Made by a program: the position numbers and the translations under genes
Assembly (NCBI GenBank): GCA_000149265.1
Contig: CH003217.1
Location: 613,174 to 677,173 of the forward strand
Direction: 5' to 3'
Origin: Ciona savignyi
Taxonomy: Eukaryota > Chordata > Ascidiacea > Phlebobranchia > Cionidae
Length of the DNA: 64,000 nucleotides
In this document: in pieces, positions 1 through 10,666 of the stretch
How positions within the stretch are numbered: position 1 is the stretch's first letter
Layout of the letters: every line of letters begins with the position of its first letter
The notes under the pieces: generated by a model
Told to the model about the DNA's origin: nothing
Database searches by the model: none
The model's input: only the letters and a program-made list of their open reading frames with translations

Positions 1-2055
1 ACATCAGTTATAAACACGGAGTTCGGCCAGTGTGTAAAAGCCCTTTCCACATTTGCTTGCATAAGCGCCTCGACTGCTGTAAACCCACAGCACCAAAATA
101 CAGGTACGTCATTTTCAAGAAAATCTGTTGGATCTCCGATGTAGTCGTTAACATCAGGAATCCCGATTCGTGCTGTAAAGATGGAAACTAATATGTAAAA
201 CTAGATGGAAAAACTAAAGTCAATCAACATCAAGGTAAGCGGAAAAACATTTGTCATTCATTAAAGGCTATTTTATTTATTTTCTGTCAACCGTAAGATT
301 GTTGTATCGAAACCTGAGCTAGTTAATCGGCGTTATAGAATAGCAAAACGGGTAACAAACGACTGTGCATTGCTAAAGGACTGAGCACTAATATTGCACT
401 GAAGGGGAACAGGTCGAAAATAATTGTACATACGTTCGTTCCAGGGATATAATTCCGATGGTTTTATATGTAAAATTAACTTTATACCCAATTTATTTGT
501 ATAAAAACAATTATTTTACCTGGATTGCCATAATGTATTGGCGCTCCATGCACATCGGAAAATTTGGATGTAATTTGATGGATTTTGGAAAGGCCCCTCT
601 TTGAAATTGCTTTCATACTGACAATCATTTTGCATTGGAACGGTCCACTTCCGTAGCAGTCAATATTTGTTCTAAACATTGATACTCCCTTTGAATTTGG
701 TGTTAGGAGCTTGTTTTCGATCAAAATGCGACTGAAGGAATAGCTGCAGCCGATGTAAAACGTCACCATATCCGAACAGTCGACGTCTGAAACGGTATAA
801 CATTTTTTCGTTAATGATTTGTACTAAGTACATATGGAATACCCAAGGTCATTTAAAAGCAACGTTGAATCATCAATCTAAATGCAACATTGAGTAAATT
901 TCTTTTAAAACTGTCAATCAATATATACCAAAAATTAAATGTAATGCAGTTAGCGTACTCACCTAACAGATCGTACACTAGTTTCCGCGTTTTGTTAGAA
1001 ACTATTTGGTAAGCAGGTGCGTCCGTCCTGATATCAGAGTTTTTGCCCCAATCTCCGGCAGTCAGTTCTCCCACTTTGCTCACATATAGTAGTGGTAGAG
1101 CACCACTGTTGGCAAGCGCGAATTTTTCAAAATCTTTTGCCAATTTGCTTGGTACAATTGCTAAATTTGCTTGCTTGTATCCTGTTTAACAACATATTGC
1201 ATGCTGTATAACTTTTATTTTAAGCAACAGTCCGCTAGTATAGATAAGGTAATATCCGCATTTTTATATACATGTGATATTTAGACGAGTGTACACCGTA
1301 GTGCTAGTGGTCGGGTTGCAGTTTTGGTTAGTTCTGAGGTTGATACCATTGTTTAGGATTTTAATTAGTTTCCATCAGTTTAATGAGCAGCTTTCCTCCT
1401 TTCCTATTTCCTTTTACACCCTGCTTACATTACAACGATGGCAATGCTAGTAAGTTGATACAAACAAAGCGGTTTTACCAGCGTGGGTCCACGCGGTATA
1501 GCGTTGTGCGTACATAGTATGTCGTCGAGCAATCAAATATCACCGGACCGAATATTTTTTTATGCGGTAACGCTATATATATGACCTATTCGCTGAAGCC
1601 AGGTTTATGTATGTTCATGTTACATTCTGATGGAATATCTTGGTATACAAGTGTCACCTTTCAGTCAAGCGATTAGAGGTTTGAAATGGGTGGCCAGCTA
1701 GTCGGTTGTGTTATTGAGAAGTATATTTGATCGTCTGAATCCAAATTATTATTTGAACAAAACGGACGACTCATCAAAACTCAAAGAACACAATATGCAA
1801 TACACTGTAAAGCTCCGGTAACCCGGCGATGGTGCGAGATAATCGGTTGACCGTGTGGTAACGCATTTTGCAATTTTCAAATCAAACCTATATTATCATA
1901 TGATAGTTTTAATATAATAGTACATATAGTATACAGCGTCGCGTTATGCAAACGTTAGACAAACCTGCTGCCCAGTACCCGGTCGATTCCTTTCTATGTT
2001 GTCCATTCCTCAGCAAAGCCCTTATTTCAGTCGGATTCATACTCCATAAGTTCAT
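1..2055 (-). CDS. DGLUCY: D-glutamate cyclase-like protein (DUF1445), 5' part of gene
   Basis: Four minus-strand exons join in frame: 2055-1965, 1181-963, 786-520 and 172-1 (continuing off the window). All have GT donors and AG acceptors (GCAG/GTTTG, TTAG/GTGAG, CCAG/GTAAA). The start at 2055 is supported by an in-frame TAG 15 bases upstream. The translation carries the family's typical segments: GYKQANLAIVP, then DIRTDAPAYQ, then TFYIGCSYSFSRILIE, then MFRTNIDCYGSGPF, ITSKFSDVHGAPIHYGNPG, and VPVFWCCGFTAVEALM near the left edge. Known members convert D-glutamate to 5-oxo-D-proline, in mitochondria in mammals. I see no clear mitochondrial presequence in the 30-residue first exon. The gene is unrelated to the lectin array and diverges from it, so it anchors the array's left side. 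The C-terminal part is outside the window. Confidence 0.85.
1795..1865. repeat. Fragment of dispersed repeat family 2, in first intron of DGLUCY
   Basis: A short degenerate piece (CTCCGGTAACCCGGCGATGG, then a GATAATCGGTTG-like stretch) matches the middle of the repeat seen at 7137-7372. It lies inside the intron between the first and second exons of the D-glutamate cyclase gene. Confidence 0.4.
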
Positions 2056-3155
2056 TTTTATATTTGTCTATAGTGCTGCTATTTTCATGTACTAAAAAGG
2101 GTAAAAACTTTAACGATTAAATCCCAAAATAACTCACATAATACAAACTGGTTTAATAACGCCCTGCGTCTTCTAATATGCAATCTAAATATTATCTACA
2201 AAGCCAGTGCGTTTAAAACTCACACACAAACATATTGGTGAAACAGGATAATGACTGCACATGTTCCCATCCTGTAGTGGTGGCTGAAGTCATTAAACGA
2301 TGTTTCATTTCCGGCTTAGCTAGTACAGCATATTATCTACATTTTCGGCAGACAATATGGAAATTGTTATAATTTGCAAAATATAGCAATCAAACGTATT
2401 TTTTATAAAAAAAAATTGTATAAGATGGCATTATCTTATACATTTTAGCTGGTTATGTAATACACCTGAACTTGATTGCGCGGATGTTGAATAGGATTAT
2501 ATTAACAACGTTGCAAAGGATGCTGCTGAGAACATGGCTAAAGATGAAGTTTATGAGGATATTGTTGTTAGATGTCTCCGTTCTGTGAAAAATAGCTGTT
2601 TGTGATCAAAAGAATCGTTTGTTTCATGTCAAATATGCTGACGTTATTAGTCACAAATGTGCGTATAATTGTGGGGTGCGCAAACAGTACATTAACATGA
2701 GGTGGGAATAACGAAGCAACCAGTCATGATCAATTTTTCGTAATGGCGGCTTTAAGCGAGATAACCTTTTTTTCTTCATTAACCAAACGCAAGCAACTTA
2801 AGCTATGATGGAGTCCCAGTAGACAAAATGCGAAAGCAGTCCAACAGAAGTTATACGCAGTTTTATTCATCTCACCTGCCGTATATTATGCCCAGTCCGT
2901 AGAAGCGCTTAGAATTTTTATGGGCGTATTTACTACGATATTGAATACATTGAGTGATGGTACTATGTCTTTATCAGTCAATAAACGACCATTTTACTGA
3001 CAAAAACCATTAGCTGGCTAAAGGTCTGTTTTGTTTGTTTATTTGCTACGAAAGCATAAATCTTCTACAACAGTATTACGGTGTATTATTCTTGAAGACC
3101 GGGATGAAAACTATAATAGGTTCTTTACAGACCTGTGGCTAATGCACTATCATTA
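2056..3155. other. Intergenic, upstream of DGLUCY; nothing recognised
   Basis: AT-rich DNA with no reading frame that resembles a protein and no RNA gene I can recognise. It must contain the promoter of the leftward cyclase gene, but I see no distinctive element. Confidence 0.5.
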
Positions 3156-3159
3156 TACC

Positions 3160-3345
3160 GAATCTGATCAAAATTGGATCCGCCATTTTGGTTTTTAACA
3201 CCCTAGGGGAATTCCCATTGATTTATCAACTAAAATTTTACTTTTTACATATCTGGAACGTGTTGTTTAACAAATGAAAAAGTTTTATTACGATTGCATT
3301 ACTCTTTCAGGTAGATGGTGGCGCGACATGGCATCTCGGTCACAA
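3160..3345. repeat. Dispersed repeat family 1, copy 1
   Basis: Contains the sequence of landmarks GATCAAAATTGGATC, GGTTTTTAA, TTTATCAACTAAAATTTTAC, TTACGATTGCATTAC and GGTAGATGGTGGCGCGACATGGCAT. The same ordered landmarks recur diverged at 3390-3564 and 6900-7125. It has no coding content and its type is unknown. Confidence 0.5.
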
Positions 3346-3389
3346 ACATTATTCAGAAACAAATCTTCGTTTCTAGGTTATTTCTTAAG

Positions 3390-3564
3390 ATATCAAAACT
3401 GGATCAGCTGTTCAAGCGATATGAAAATACACCGCTTTGGTTTTTAAGGCTCCATAGAAATTTTCCTGAATTTATCAGCCAAAATTTGGGTCTAACAAAT
3501 AACAAAGTTACAATATTGTGATTTCATTACTTCTTCTGGTAGATTTAGGGGTGACATGCCATGT
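3390..3564. repeat. Dispersed repeat family 1, copy 2
   Basis: Same landmarks as the preceding copy (TCAAAACTGGATCAG, GTTCAAGCGATAT, GGTTTTTAAG, TTTATCAGCC, CATTACTTCTTC) ending in GGGTGACATGCCATG. It is followed directly by repeat family 2. Confidence 0.5.
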
Positions 3565-3850
3565 TTGGATAGGATAGGATAGGATATTCATGTTTATCTC
3601 CGTGAATGGGAAAACCAAGGGGGTTAACGAACGAGCAATCGTCATATCACCTCGCGCCGACCGTCGGTTTACCGGAGCTATTGCAGTGTGTTGTAAATGA
3701 TAGACCCGTTCATTCAATTTGGTACAACCCATTAATCCGCTGGGTTCAGGCAATGTCCGTAAAGTGTCTTGCCCAAGGACACAACCGACTAGCTAGCGAC
3801 CAGTTTCGCAACCGGCCGGACAAAAATGTCTGTCACGCGTGTGACGTAAA
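3565..3850 (+). repeat. Dispersed repeat family 2 (MITE/SINE-like), copy 1
   Basis: Starts with a short GGATA run, then TATTCATGTTTATCTCCGTG, then TTGCCCAAGGACACAACCG, and ends near CAGTTTCGCAACCGG. Related copies lie at 7137-7372, 16936-17172 and 35518-35765 (opposite strand) and at 10667-10915, 20477-20727 and 42085-42335. It is noncoding. I see no RNA polymerase III boxes that would prove a SINE, so the class stays open. Confidence 0.6.
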
Positions 3851-4400
3851 TTAAGAAAAAAATCAGACAAAAACAGTATGTGACACATTTTTACCAAATG
3901 GCACTTATATCTAGTTTTTAAACAAAATCTTTCCATTTGAATTTATATCTTCTTTTTAGCGAAAATGTGGTTTTATTTTAATAAAGAGTACTGCACTAGA
4001 CAGGACCAAAAATCCATTAATTTTTAGGAGAACAAGGATTCACTTACGTGTTGAAGCTCACACAAATAACGAGAATAAATCTTCAAATAATAAAAAAAAC
4101 GCGTCGTTAAACGAAAATTGCGCCATATGTTTAACAAAAAGTCGCAATGATTATTAAAATTTGTTTTTTAAACCCCTAAACGCCATTTGAATAGAAAACG
4201 GTTGCGGGAAACGTTTTATCAGTTTTTTTATTTGCAAGAATAAATTTTTCGCCGTGATTAAAATATATTTTAAAAATATTGTGTTTTTATACTGCTATTA
4301 GCTTAAGCTATCCATAAGTGTTCATAAAAAAATGTACCGGTTGATTTCTTAACTGCTGTTAACTGCTTGATTAAGTCCTTCCGAGAAGTTTTTTAAACGT
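3851..4400. other. Intergenic upstream of A1; nothing recognised beyond family homology
   Basis: AT-rich DNA that is alignable with the regions upstream of A2, A3 and A4 (shared GTGGTTTTATT, AGTACTGCA, ATATATTTTAAAAATATTGTG). It is therefore part of the duplicated unit but carries no gene. Confidence 0.5.
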
Positions 4401-4522
4401 AAATGACACGGTATAGTAAATAATATCACCAACATCCGTTGCATTTCTGATTACACTGCAAGCGTTACTTAAAACATTTTCACTAATATTCGAAAGTAAG
4501 CGGTTTTAAATACCGTGTCACA
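4401..4522 (+). promoter_or_regulatory. Conserved upstream module of A1
   Basis: Block found before every full gene of the family: TATCACCAACATCCG, then GCATTTCTG, ACAC(T)GC, GCGTTACTTAAAAC, and a terminal CCGTGTCACA. It lies about 160-280 bases before the ATG. Classes B and C keep the same block while neighbouring DNA differs, which points to selection. Confidence 0.55.
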
Positions 4523-4682
4523 AGAGATATGCGTTTATACAAATAGTCCAGTTAAGTTACGGTACTTGAATACCATTTTGTTAGATAGGTTTTATGTATT
4601 CAAACTTGTTTATAGTTGATTAAAATAAGAATCCTATCCTGCAGGTCACGTTTAATAATTTCCCTAGTAATCGTAAATAATT

Positions 4683-6478
4683 ATGAAATTTGTAACTATG
4701 TCACTGGTCATTTTTGGTGGTTTTGGCATTGCTGTTACAGGTAAATCATTTTTTGCAAAAAAATATTATATGATTTTAAGTCCTTGCCGTTATATAGTAG
4801 AAATGACACCCCAGCGCGGACAAACTGAAATTTATTCAAGTTCAAATTCTATGAGAAAAACGGCATTTGTAGGATATCATATGTGCATACATTATGAACC
4901 ATTTATCGTCAAATCATCAGTTACGACCTGCAATCCATCTTTGCCGCACACATTTAAGGTAACAGTGGTGGGTTATATTGATTCCACTGGGTTTTTAATC
5001 AAACTTGAGCGTACTGACCAATCCACAGGCTGGCAAGCTCCTCTTATTGTTCATTGGGTGTTATATTTTGAAGGTTAGTACAGTTTTATTATACCCTAGT
5101 TGCCCTTAAAGGCACTGTTTTGGTAGTTTATTTAAAGAGATAGCTCGTCCAAATTTGATATTGATTCTTTACTAAATTATTTAAATAAAATTTAATTTTC
5201 TTTTGTTAATACCTGCAGCAAAACACAATTATAGAAAAAAACATGGTTAACTGTAACAAATACTCCATATAACTACAATATCAGTTAATTTTGGTGCAAT
5301 ATAATTATTATTGAGTTTTTACCCATTCCATTTCTTTCAAAGGTTGTCCAAGCCAGGTATATAATTTCCCTCGTACTAATCAAGTAACGGATTACGTTCG
5401 ATATCGTTCGAATGTGCCTAATCTCTCTGCTGCCACTGTTTGCATGTGGTTTCGAACCTCCAGCTTCAGCAGCGATGGTGTACTAAGCTACGCAACCAGT
5501 AATGCCCGGAATAACGAGATAGCTATAATCTTGAAAGGTTCAAACCAAATCGAATTGTGGGTGGCTCAAAAAAGACTAAAAATATTTTCCACCAGCACGG
5601 ATATGACCAACAAATGGGTGAGAATATTTTTTAGGATAAATACCATTTGACGACCTGATGGCAATTTACACCGGAAACTTTCTAGGCAACAGACTTTATC
5701 TTAATTTTATGCTGGTTCATCCCTTTTGTTTAAAGACTACTTTAACTTTTTAACTTCAATTCTATACACAATAAAAATCAGTATTAAAGCACAAGCTAGT
5801 TATCGACGAAGTCTCACAACCATTTAATAAAAGTTAAAAATAGTATGAACGAATGCTCAGTAAACATAGAAATATGACCGAATGTCGAATTTATAATACT
5901 ACTTCAAAAAGTTAATAAACATTGTGTAGATTTTAATAAAGGGTAATATATTGTAATTGATCCTCAGACTCATATGTGCGTTTGGTTTTCAACACTAACA
6001 TCACAATTTGGAATGTACATCAATGGTACCAGCGTAGGGAGTTTCCCGTACAGTGGTGGGGAAATGCGAGGTGGAGGATCAATGATATTAGGACAAGAAC
6101 AGGACCGACTGAATGCGCGTGGTTTGGACCCTTCACAATCATTTAGGTCTGTTGTTTTAAATCAATCAATAAATCCAAATGTCAACCACGTGTTAGCCCC
6201 TTCTATTTTTTTGATCATTTGTGATTCTTCGTTATATGTTTCTGCATACACAATCGATCGGGTTTCCTGGTTTAACAATTACGTTTATCATGTTTTTATT
6301 TCACAGGGGACATATCGTAAATCCAATGATTTGGCCTCGTGTATTTAACCAATTGGAGATCGATGACATTATTCATCTATGCGTTTGCCCACGTGATCAA
6401 GTAATTATGATGACGATTGACAATATGGAACTGCATGGTGCAACGGAAAACTCATCGATTGACTGCATTACTTTATGA
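4683..6478 (+). CDS. A1: secreted H-type-lectin-like/pentraxin fusion protein
   Basis: Five exons: 4683-4740, 4801-5073, 5343-5617, 5968-6146, 6307-6478; 957 bases, 318 residues, no breaks. Exon 1 encodes a hydrophobic signal peptide (MKFVTMSLVIFGGFGIAVT). Exon 2 (about residues 20-110) resembles an H-type lectin domain: PFIVKSSV, HTFKVTV, IDSTGF, STGW, VHWVLYFEG. Exons 3-5 form a pentraxin domain: YNFPR start, TVCMWF and HMCVWF with the two usual core cysteines, RNNE and LGQEQD...SQSF calcium-site motifs, and MIWPRVF near the end. An N-glycosylation sequon lies in YINGTS. Exon 5 ends LHGATENSSIDCITL. The borders E1/E2 and E2/E3 are both phase 1. I infer secretion and glycan or ligand binding; the ligand is unknown. 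It is the leftmost copy, and its 3' half and 3' flank are shared with C1. Confidence 0.85.
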
Positions 6479-6899
6479 AATTATTAACTGAGGAGCGTTT
6501 GCATTAATATCATCTTGTATACGCAAATTTATTATTTTATTATTGAAGTAAAGTCGTATTACAGTCGCTGCGTTTAACATTCCCTGTAGTAATTCAACAC
6601 GGGCTACCAACTTGTATATTTTACTTCCATATTAAGTTAATGCTAAAATTTGCGTTTTTAATACATTTTACACAGAAGATACCTTTTACATTTTGCACAG
6701 AAGAACTTTAAAACGTTACTTCTTATTCAAATAGAAATCATATTAATTAAAACACATGGCACAAGTCAAACAAATTTTGAAATATTACACCAGACATTTA
6801 AAACACTTTTTAAGTAGTACACGATGCACCTTCCATTGTATTTCTCCAGATATATTTTTCTTTGTAGTAAATGAAAAAGTAGTGGCTAATGCACTGCCG
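6479..6899. other. 3' flank of A1
   Basis: Downstream region shared almost base for base with the flanks after B1 (16302-16700) and C1 (34887-35300), for example GCGTTTGCATTAATATCATC. No gene is seen. It is the main evidence that the 3' ends of these three genes come from one source. Confidence 0.6.
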
Positions 6900-7125
6900 T
6901 TACACATTATGTGATCAAAATTGAACTAGCCGTTCAAGCGATATACCCAAAATCAAACTTTTAATAACAAGTTTGGGTTTTTAAGAATGCAGGTAAATTT
7001 CCCTGGATTTAACACCATTTTATGGTTCTACATATCTAGACTATGTGGAATAATGAATATCAAAGTTTCAATATTGCAATTTAATAACTTCTTCAGGTGG
7101 ATTTCGGGGCGACATGCCATGCCTG
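6900..7125. repeat. Dispersed repeat family 1, copy 3
   Basis: Landmarks GATCAAAATTGAACTAGCC, GTTCAAGCGATATA, TGGATTTAACACC and a terminal GGGGCGACATGCCATG match the copies at 3160-3345 and 3390-3564. Duplicates of this very insertion lie at 16700-16925 and 35300-35510. Confidence 0.5.
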
Positions 7126-7136
7126 TGAAACCGAAA

Positions 7137-7372
7137 AGTTTAAGGATGCCAACTGGTTGCTGGTTAGTCGGTTGTGTCCTTGGACAAGGCACTTAACATA
7201 CATTGCCTGAACCCAGCGGAATAATGGTTCCTACCAAATTAAAGGAACTTGTGAATCATACAGAACATATTGCATAGCTCCGGTTACCCGACGGTGGGCG
7301 CGAGGTGATCTGACGATTGCCCAAGTGTTAACCCCCTTGGTTTTCCGATTACCTGGGATAACATAATCATCC
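7137..7372 (-). repeat. Dispersed repeat family 2, copy 2 (reverse)
   Basis: Reverse orientation of the 3565-3850 element: GTTGTGTCCTTGGACAAGGC, CAGCGGAATAATGG, CTCCGGTTACCCGACGG, CCCTTGGTTTTCCG. It abuts family 1 at the same GACATGCCATG junction as copy 1, but in the opposite direction. Confidence 0.6.
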
Positions 7373-7750
7373 TATCTCTACCCCAAACGTTTGAAAAATA
7401 CGGACAAATACAATATTTGTCCCATTTTTCCCAAATGAGACCCATAAATAGTTTTTCCTAAGGAAATCTTTCTATTTGAATACATGCCTCCCTTTTAACA
7501 AAAATGTGGTTTTATTCTAATTAAAAGTACTGCATTAAACAAAGCCAAAAATTCATCAAATTTCGTGTGAATAAGAATTTATTCTCATGTGGATTTTTCG
7601 CCCTAATTAAAATATATTCTAAAAATATTGTGTTTTATATTGCTTTAACTTAAGTTACCCGAAAGTATTCATAAGATAATGTACCGATTGTTCATTTAAC
7701 TGCTGTTAACTGCTAGATTAGGTCCTTCCGAAAAAGTTCTTATGAAGTGG

Positions 7751-7900
7751 TAAATGAAATGGTATAGTAAATAATATCACCAACATCCGTTGCATTTCTG
7801 ATTACACTGCGAGCGTTACTTAAAACTTTTTTACTAATATTAGAAAGTAAGCGGTTTTAAATACCGTGTCACAATAGATATGTGTTTATATAAATAGTCG
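7751..7900 (+). promoter_or_regulatory. Conserved upstream module and TATA-like box of A2
   Basis: The shared block runs 7751-7873 (ATCACCAACATCCG ... ACCGTGTCACA). A TATATAAAT stretch follows at about 7888-7896, some 140 bases before the ATG, and could be the core promoter. The same box follows the module of A3 and A4. Confidence 0.5.
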
Positions 7901-8033
7901 AGGTTAGTTACGGTGCTTGAATACCATTTTGTTAGATAGGTTTTATGTATTCAAACTTGTTCATATATAATTAAAATAAGAGTCCTATCCTGCAGGTCAC
8001 GTTAAATATTTTCCCTAGTTTTTTTTTTAAATA

Positions 8034-9900
8034 ATGAAATTCGTAACTCTGTTATTGGTAATTTTTGGTGGTTTTGGCATTGCTCTTCCAGGTAAATCAT
8101 TTTTTGCAAAAATGTATTATATGATTTTAAGTCCTTGCCGTTATATAGTAGAAATGACACCCCAGCGCGGACAAACTGAAATTTATTCAAGTTCGAATTC
8201 CACGAAGAAAACGGAATTTGTAGGCTATCATTTGTGCATACATTTTGAACCGTTTATCGTCAAATCATCAGTTACGACCTGCAATTCATCTTTGCCGCAC
8301 ACATTTAAGGTAACAGTGGTGGGTTATATTGATTCCACTGGGTTTTTGATCGAACTGGAGCGCATTGACCAATCTACAGACTGGCAAGCTCATCTGGTTG
8401 TTCATTGGGTGTTATATTTTAAAGGTGAGTACGGTTTTACTATACAATAGTTGCGGTTAAAGGCACTGTAGTTTGTTTAAAGAGATAGCTGGCCTACCTT
8501 TAACATTCAAGTATTGATTTATTACTGACTTTCTTAAATAAAATTTTATTTCTTTTTGTTAATTCCTTTAGCAGAACACAATTCTAGGAACAAAATGGCT
8601 AACTGTAACGAATACTCCATATAACTACAACATCGGTTGATTTGGGTGGAATATAATCATTATTAAGATTTTACACGTTCCATTTATTTCAAAGGTTGTC
8701 CCAGCGAGGTATACAATTTCCTTCGTGCTGATCAAGTGACGGATTACGTTCGATATCGTTCAAATGTGCCTAGCCTCTCTGCTGCCACTGTTTGCATGTG
8801 GTTCCAAACTTCTAGCTTCAGCACCGATTGTGTGCTAAGCTACGCAACCAGTAATGCCCGGAATAACGAGATGGTGATAACTTTGGAAGGTTCAAAACAA
8901 ATCGATTTGTGGGTGGATAATAAAAGAGCAAGAATATTTTACACGAGCGCGGATATGACCAACAAATGGGTAAAAGTATTTTTTTAAGATAAATACAATC
9001 ATTTGACGACCTTTTAGCAGTTTACACCGGAAACTTTCTAGGCAAAAGAATTTATCTCAAAATTATGCTGGTTTATCCGTTTTGTTTAAAGACTATTTTA
9101 ACTTTTTAACTTAAATTCTATACACAATAAAAATTAGTATTAAAACACAAGCTAGTTATTAACGAAATCCCACAACCATTTGATAAAAGTTTAAAATATT
9201 ATGACCGAAAGCGCAGTAAATATAGAAATATGACCAAGTGTCGAATTTATAACACTACGTCTAAAAGTAAATAAACATTGTGTTAATTTCAATAAAGTGC
9301 TTTATCGATTGTAATTGTTCCTCAGACTCATATGTGCGTTTGGTTTTCAACACAAACAAAGCAAGTTGGAATGTACATCAATGGTACCAACCAAGGGAGT
9401 TTCCCGTACAGTGGTGGGATATTGCGAGGTGGAGGATCAATGATATTAGGACAAGACCAGGACCGAGTGAATGCGGGTGGTTTGCAAGCTCATCAATCAT
9501 TCAAGTTGGTTGTTTTAAATCAATCAATAAATCCGTAATTTGTATATAAAATGTGGCGGTCACCTACCTGCAATAGATACTGTATATTAACTATACAATG
9601 TCAACCACGTGAAAGCCCCCCTCTATTTTTTATTTTTTTGTAATTCGACGTTATATGTTTCTGCATAGACAATCGATCGGTTTTCCTGGTTTTCACTTAC
9701 GTATTTCTTCTTATTTATTATTTCATAGTGGACAGATCGTAAATCCAATGATTTGGCCTCGTGTATTTAACCAATCGGAGATCGATGACATCATTCAGCT
9801 ATGCGTTTGCCCACGTGATCCAGTAATGGCGATGACGATTGACAATATGGAACTGCATGGTGCAACGGAAAACTTAGCAACCGACTGCATTACTTTATGA
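8034..9900 (+). CDS. A2: secreted H-type-lectin-like/pentraxin fusion protein
   Basis: Five exons: 8034-8091, 8152-8424, 8695-8969, 9326-9504, 9729-9900; 957 bases, 318 residues, open throughout. Domain order is as in A1: signal peptide, lectin-like exon 2 (FIVKSSVTTCNSSLPHTF, IDSTGF, STDWQAHLVVHW), pentraxin exons 3-5 (YNFLRADQVTDY, ATVCMWF, ARNNEM, HMCVWFST, LGQDQD, HQSF, MIWPRVF, LCVCPRD). Differences from A1: the calcium-loop glutamate of LGQEQD is aspartate, the lectin tryptophan motif is STDW not STGW, and the exon 4 donor is AA/GT. Exon 5 has the ATENLATDCITL ending also seen in A3, A5 and the orphan exon at 39294. It is the first gene of a 9.8 kb-period tandem duplication; A3 is its partner. 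Confidence 0.85.
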
Positions 9901-10666
9901 AATTCTTAACTGAGGAACGTTTGGATGAATATCGTCTTGTGTACGCGAATTTATTATTTTATTATTCAAGTATAGTCGTATTACAGTCGCTGCGTTTAAC
10001 ATTTCCTGTAGTAATTCAACACGGGCTACCAACTTGTATATTTTACTTCCATATTAAGTTAATGCTAAAATTTGCGTTTTTAATACATTTTACACAGTAG
10101 GCTACCTGAACTTGTAAACGTTACTTCTTATTCAAAAAGAAATGATATTAAAACACATGGCACAAGTCAAACTAACTGTGAAATATCACAGCAAGACATT
10201 TAAAACACTATTTAAATATTACACTATGCAGATGTATAATAATATAATTTATAAAGAAAAATACACTTGCTTTCTAAATTATGTGTCATCAGCGAAATGC
10301 AACAAAACCTAAAACACAAAAAAACAGGAACATGCTAATTAGCATTCGACGTTTGGGTTCAGTGCAGGTTCATTTAATTTTTTTTACAAATATTGAATAT
10401 AGACATAACCACACAAAACCGGCAAACATTAACGTTGAATAAGACGTTAACGAAGTTGATTTGTTTTTAAATTGCATGAACCCGTTGTACTTATTAACCC
10501 AGTCGACAATTTTGTACAACGAAAGTTTCTTGACATTAACATTAAGTAAGATGCCCCCCCGTCCGTGTGATATTGAGTTCCACTTAACCAAATTGCACAT
10601 GTAGGGCTAGTGCTCACAAAATAATGAAATTTTAAGTTTTGTGATGGAGTTTGTAGGTTATGTATA
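9901..10666. other. 3' flank of A2; no gene
   Basis: AT-rich flank duplicated after A3 (19698-20476) and after the orphan exon 5 (39460-40134). It contains an eight-C run near 10553. Nothing in it codes convincingly. Confidence 0.5.

Noticed and set aside
3315-3854. Short frames over the repeat region
   Set aside because: They coincide with dispersed repeats in both directions and differ between copies, so they are not genes.
5968-6348. Long frames running from exon 4 into intron 4 (VVLNQSIN endings), taken as a longer pentraxin end
   Set aside because: A GT donor follows SQSF in nearly every copy and joins exon 5 (R-G-Q-I) in the right phase, matching the known pentraxin order; the extension is intron read-through.
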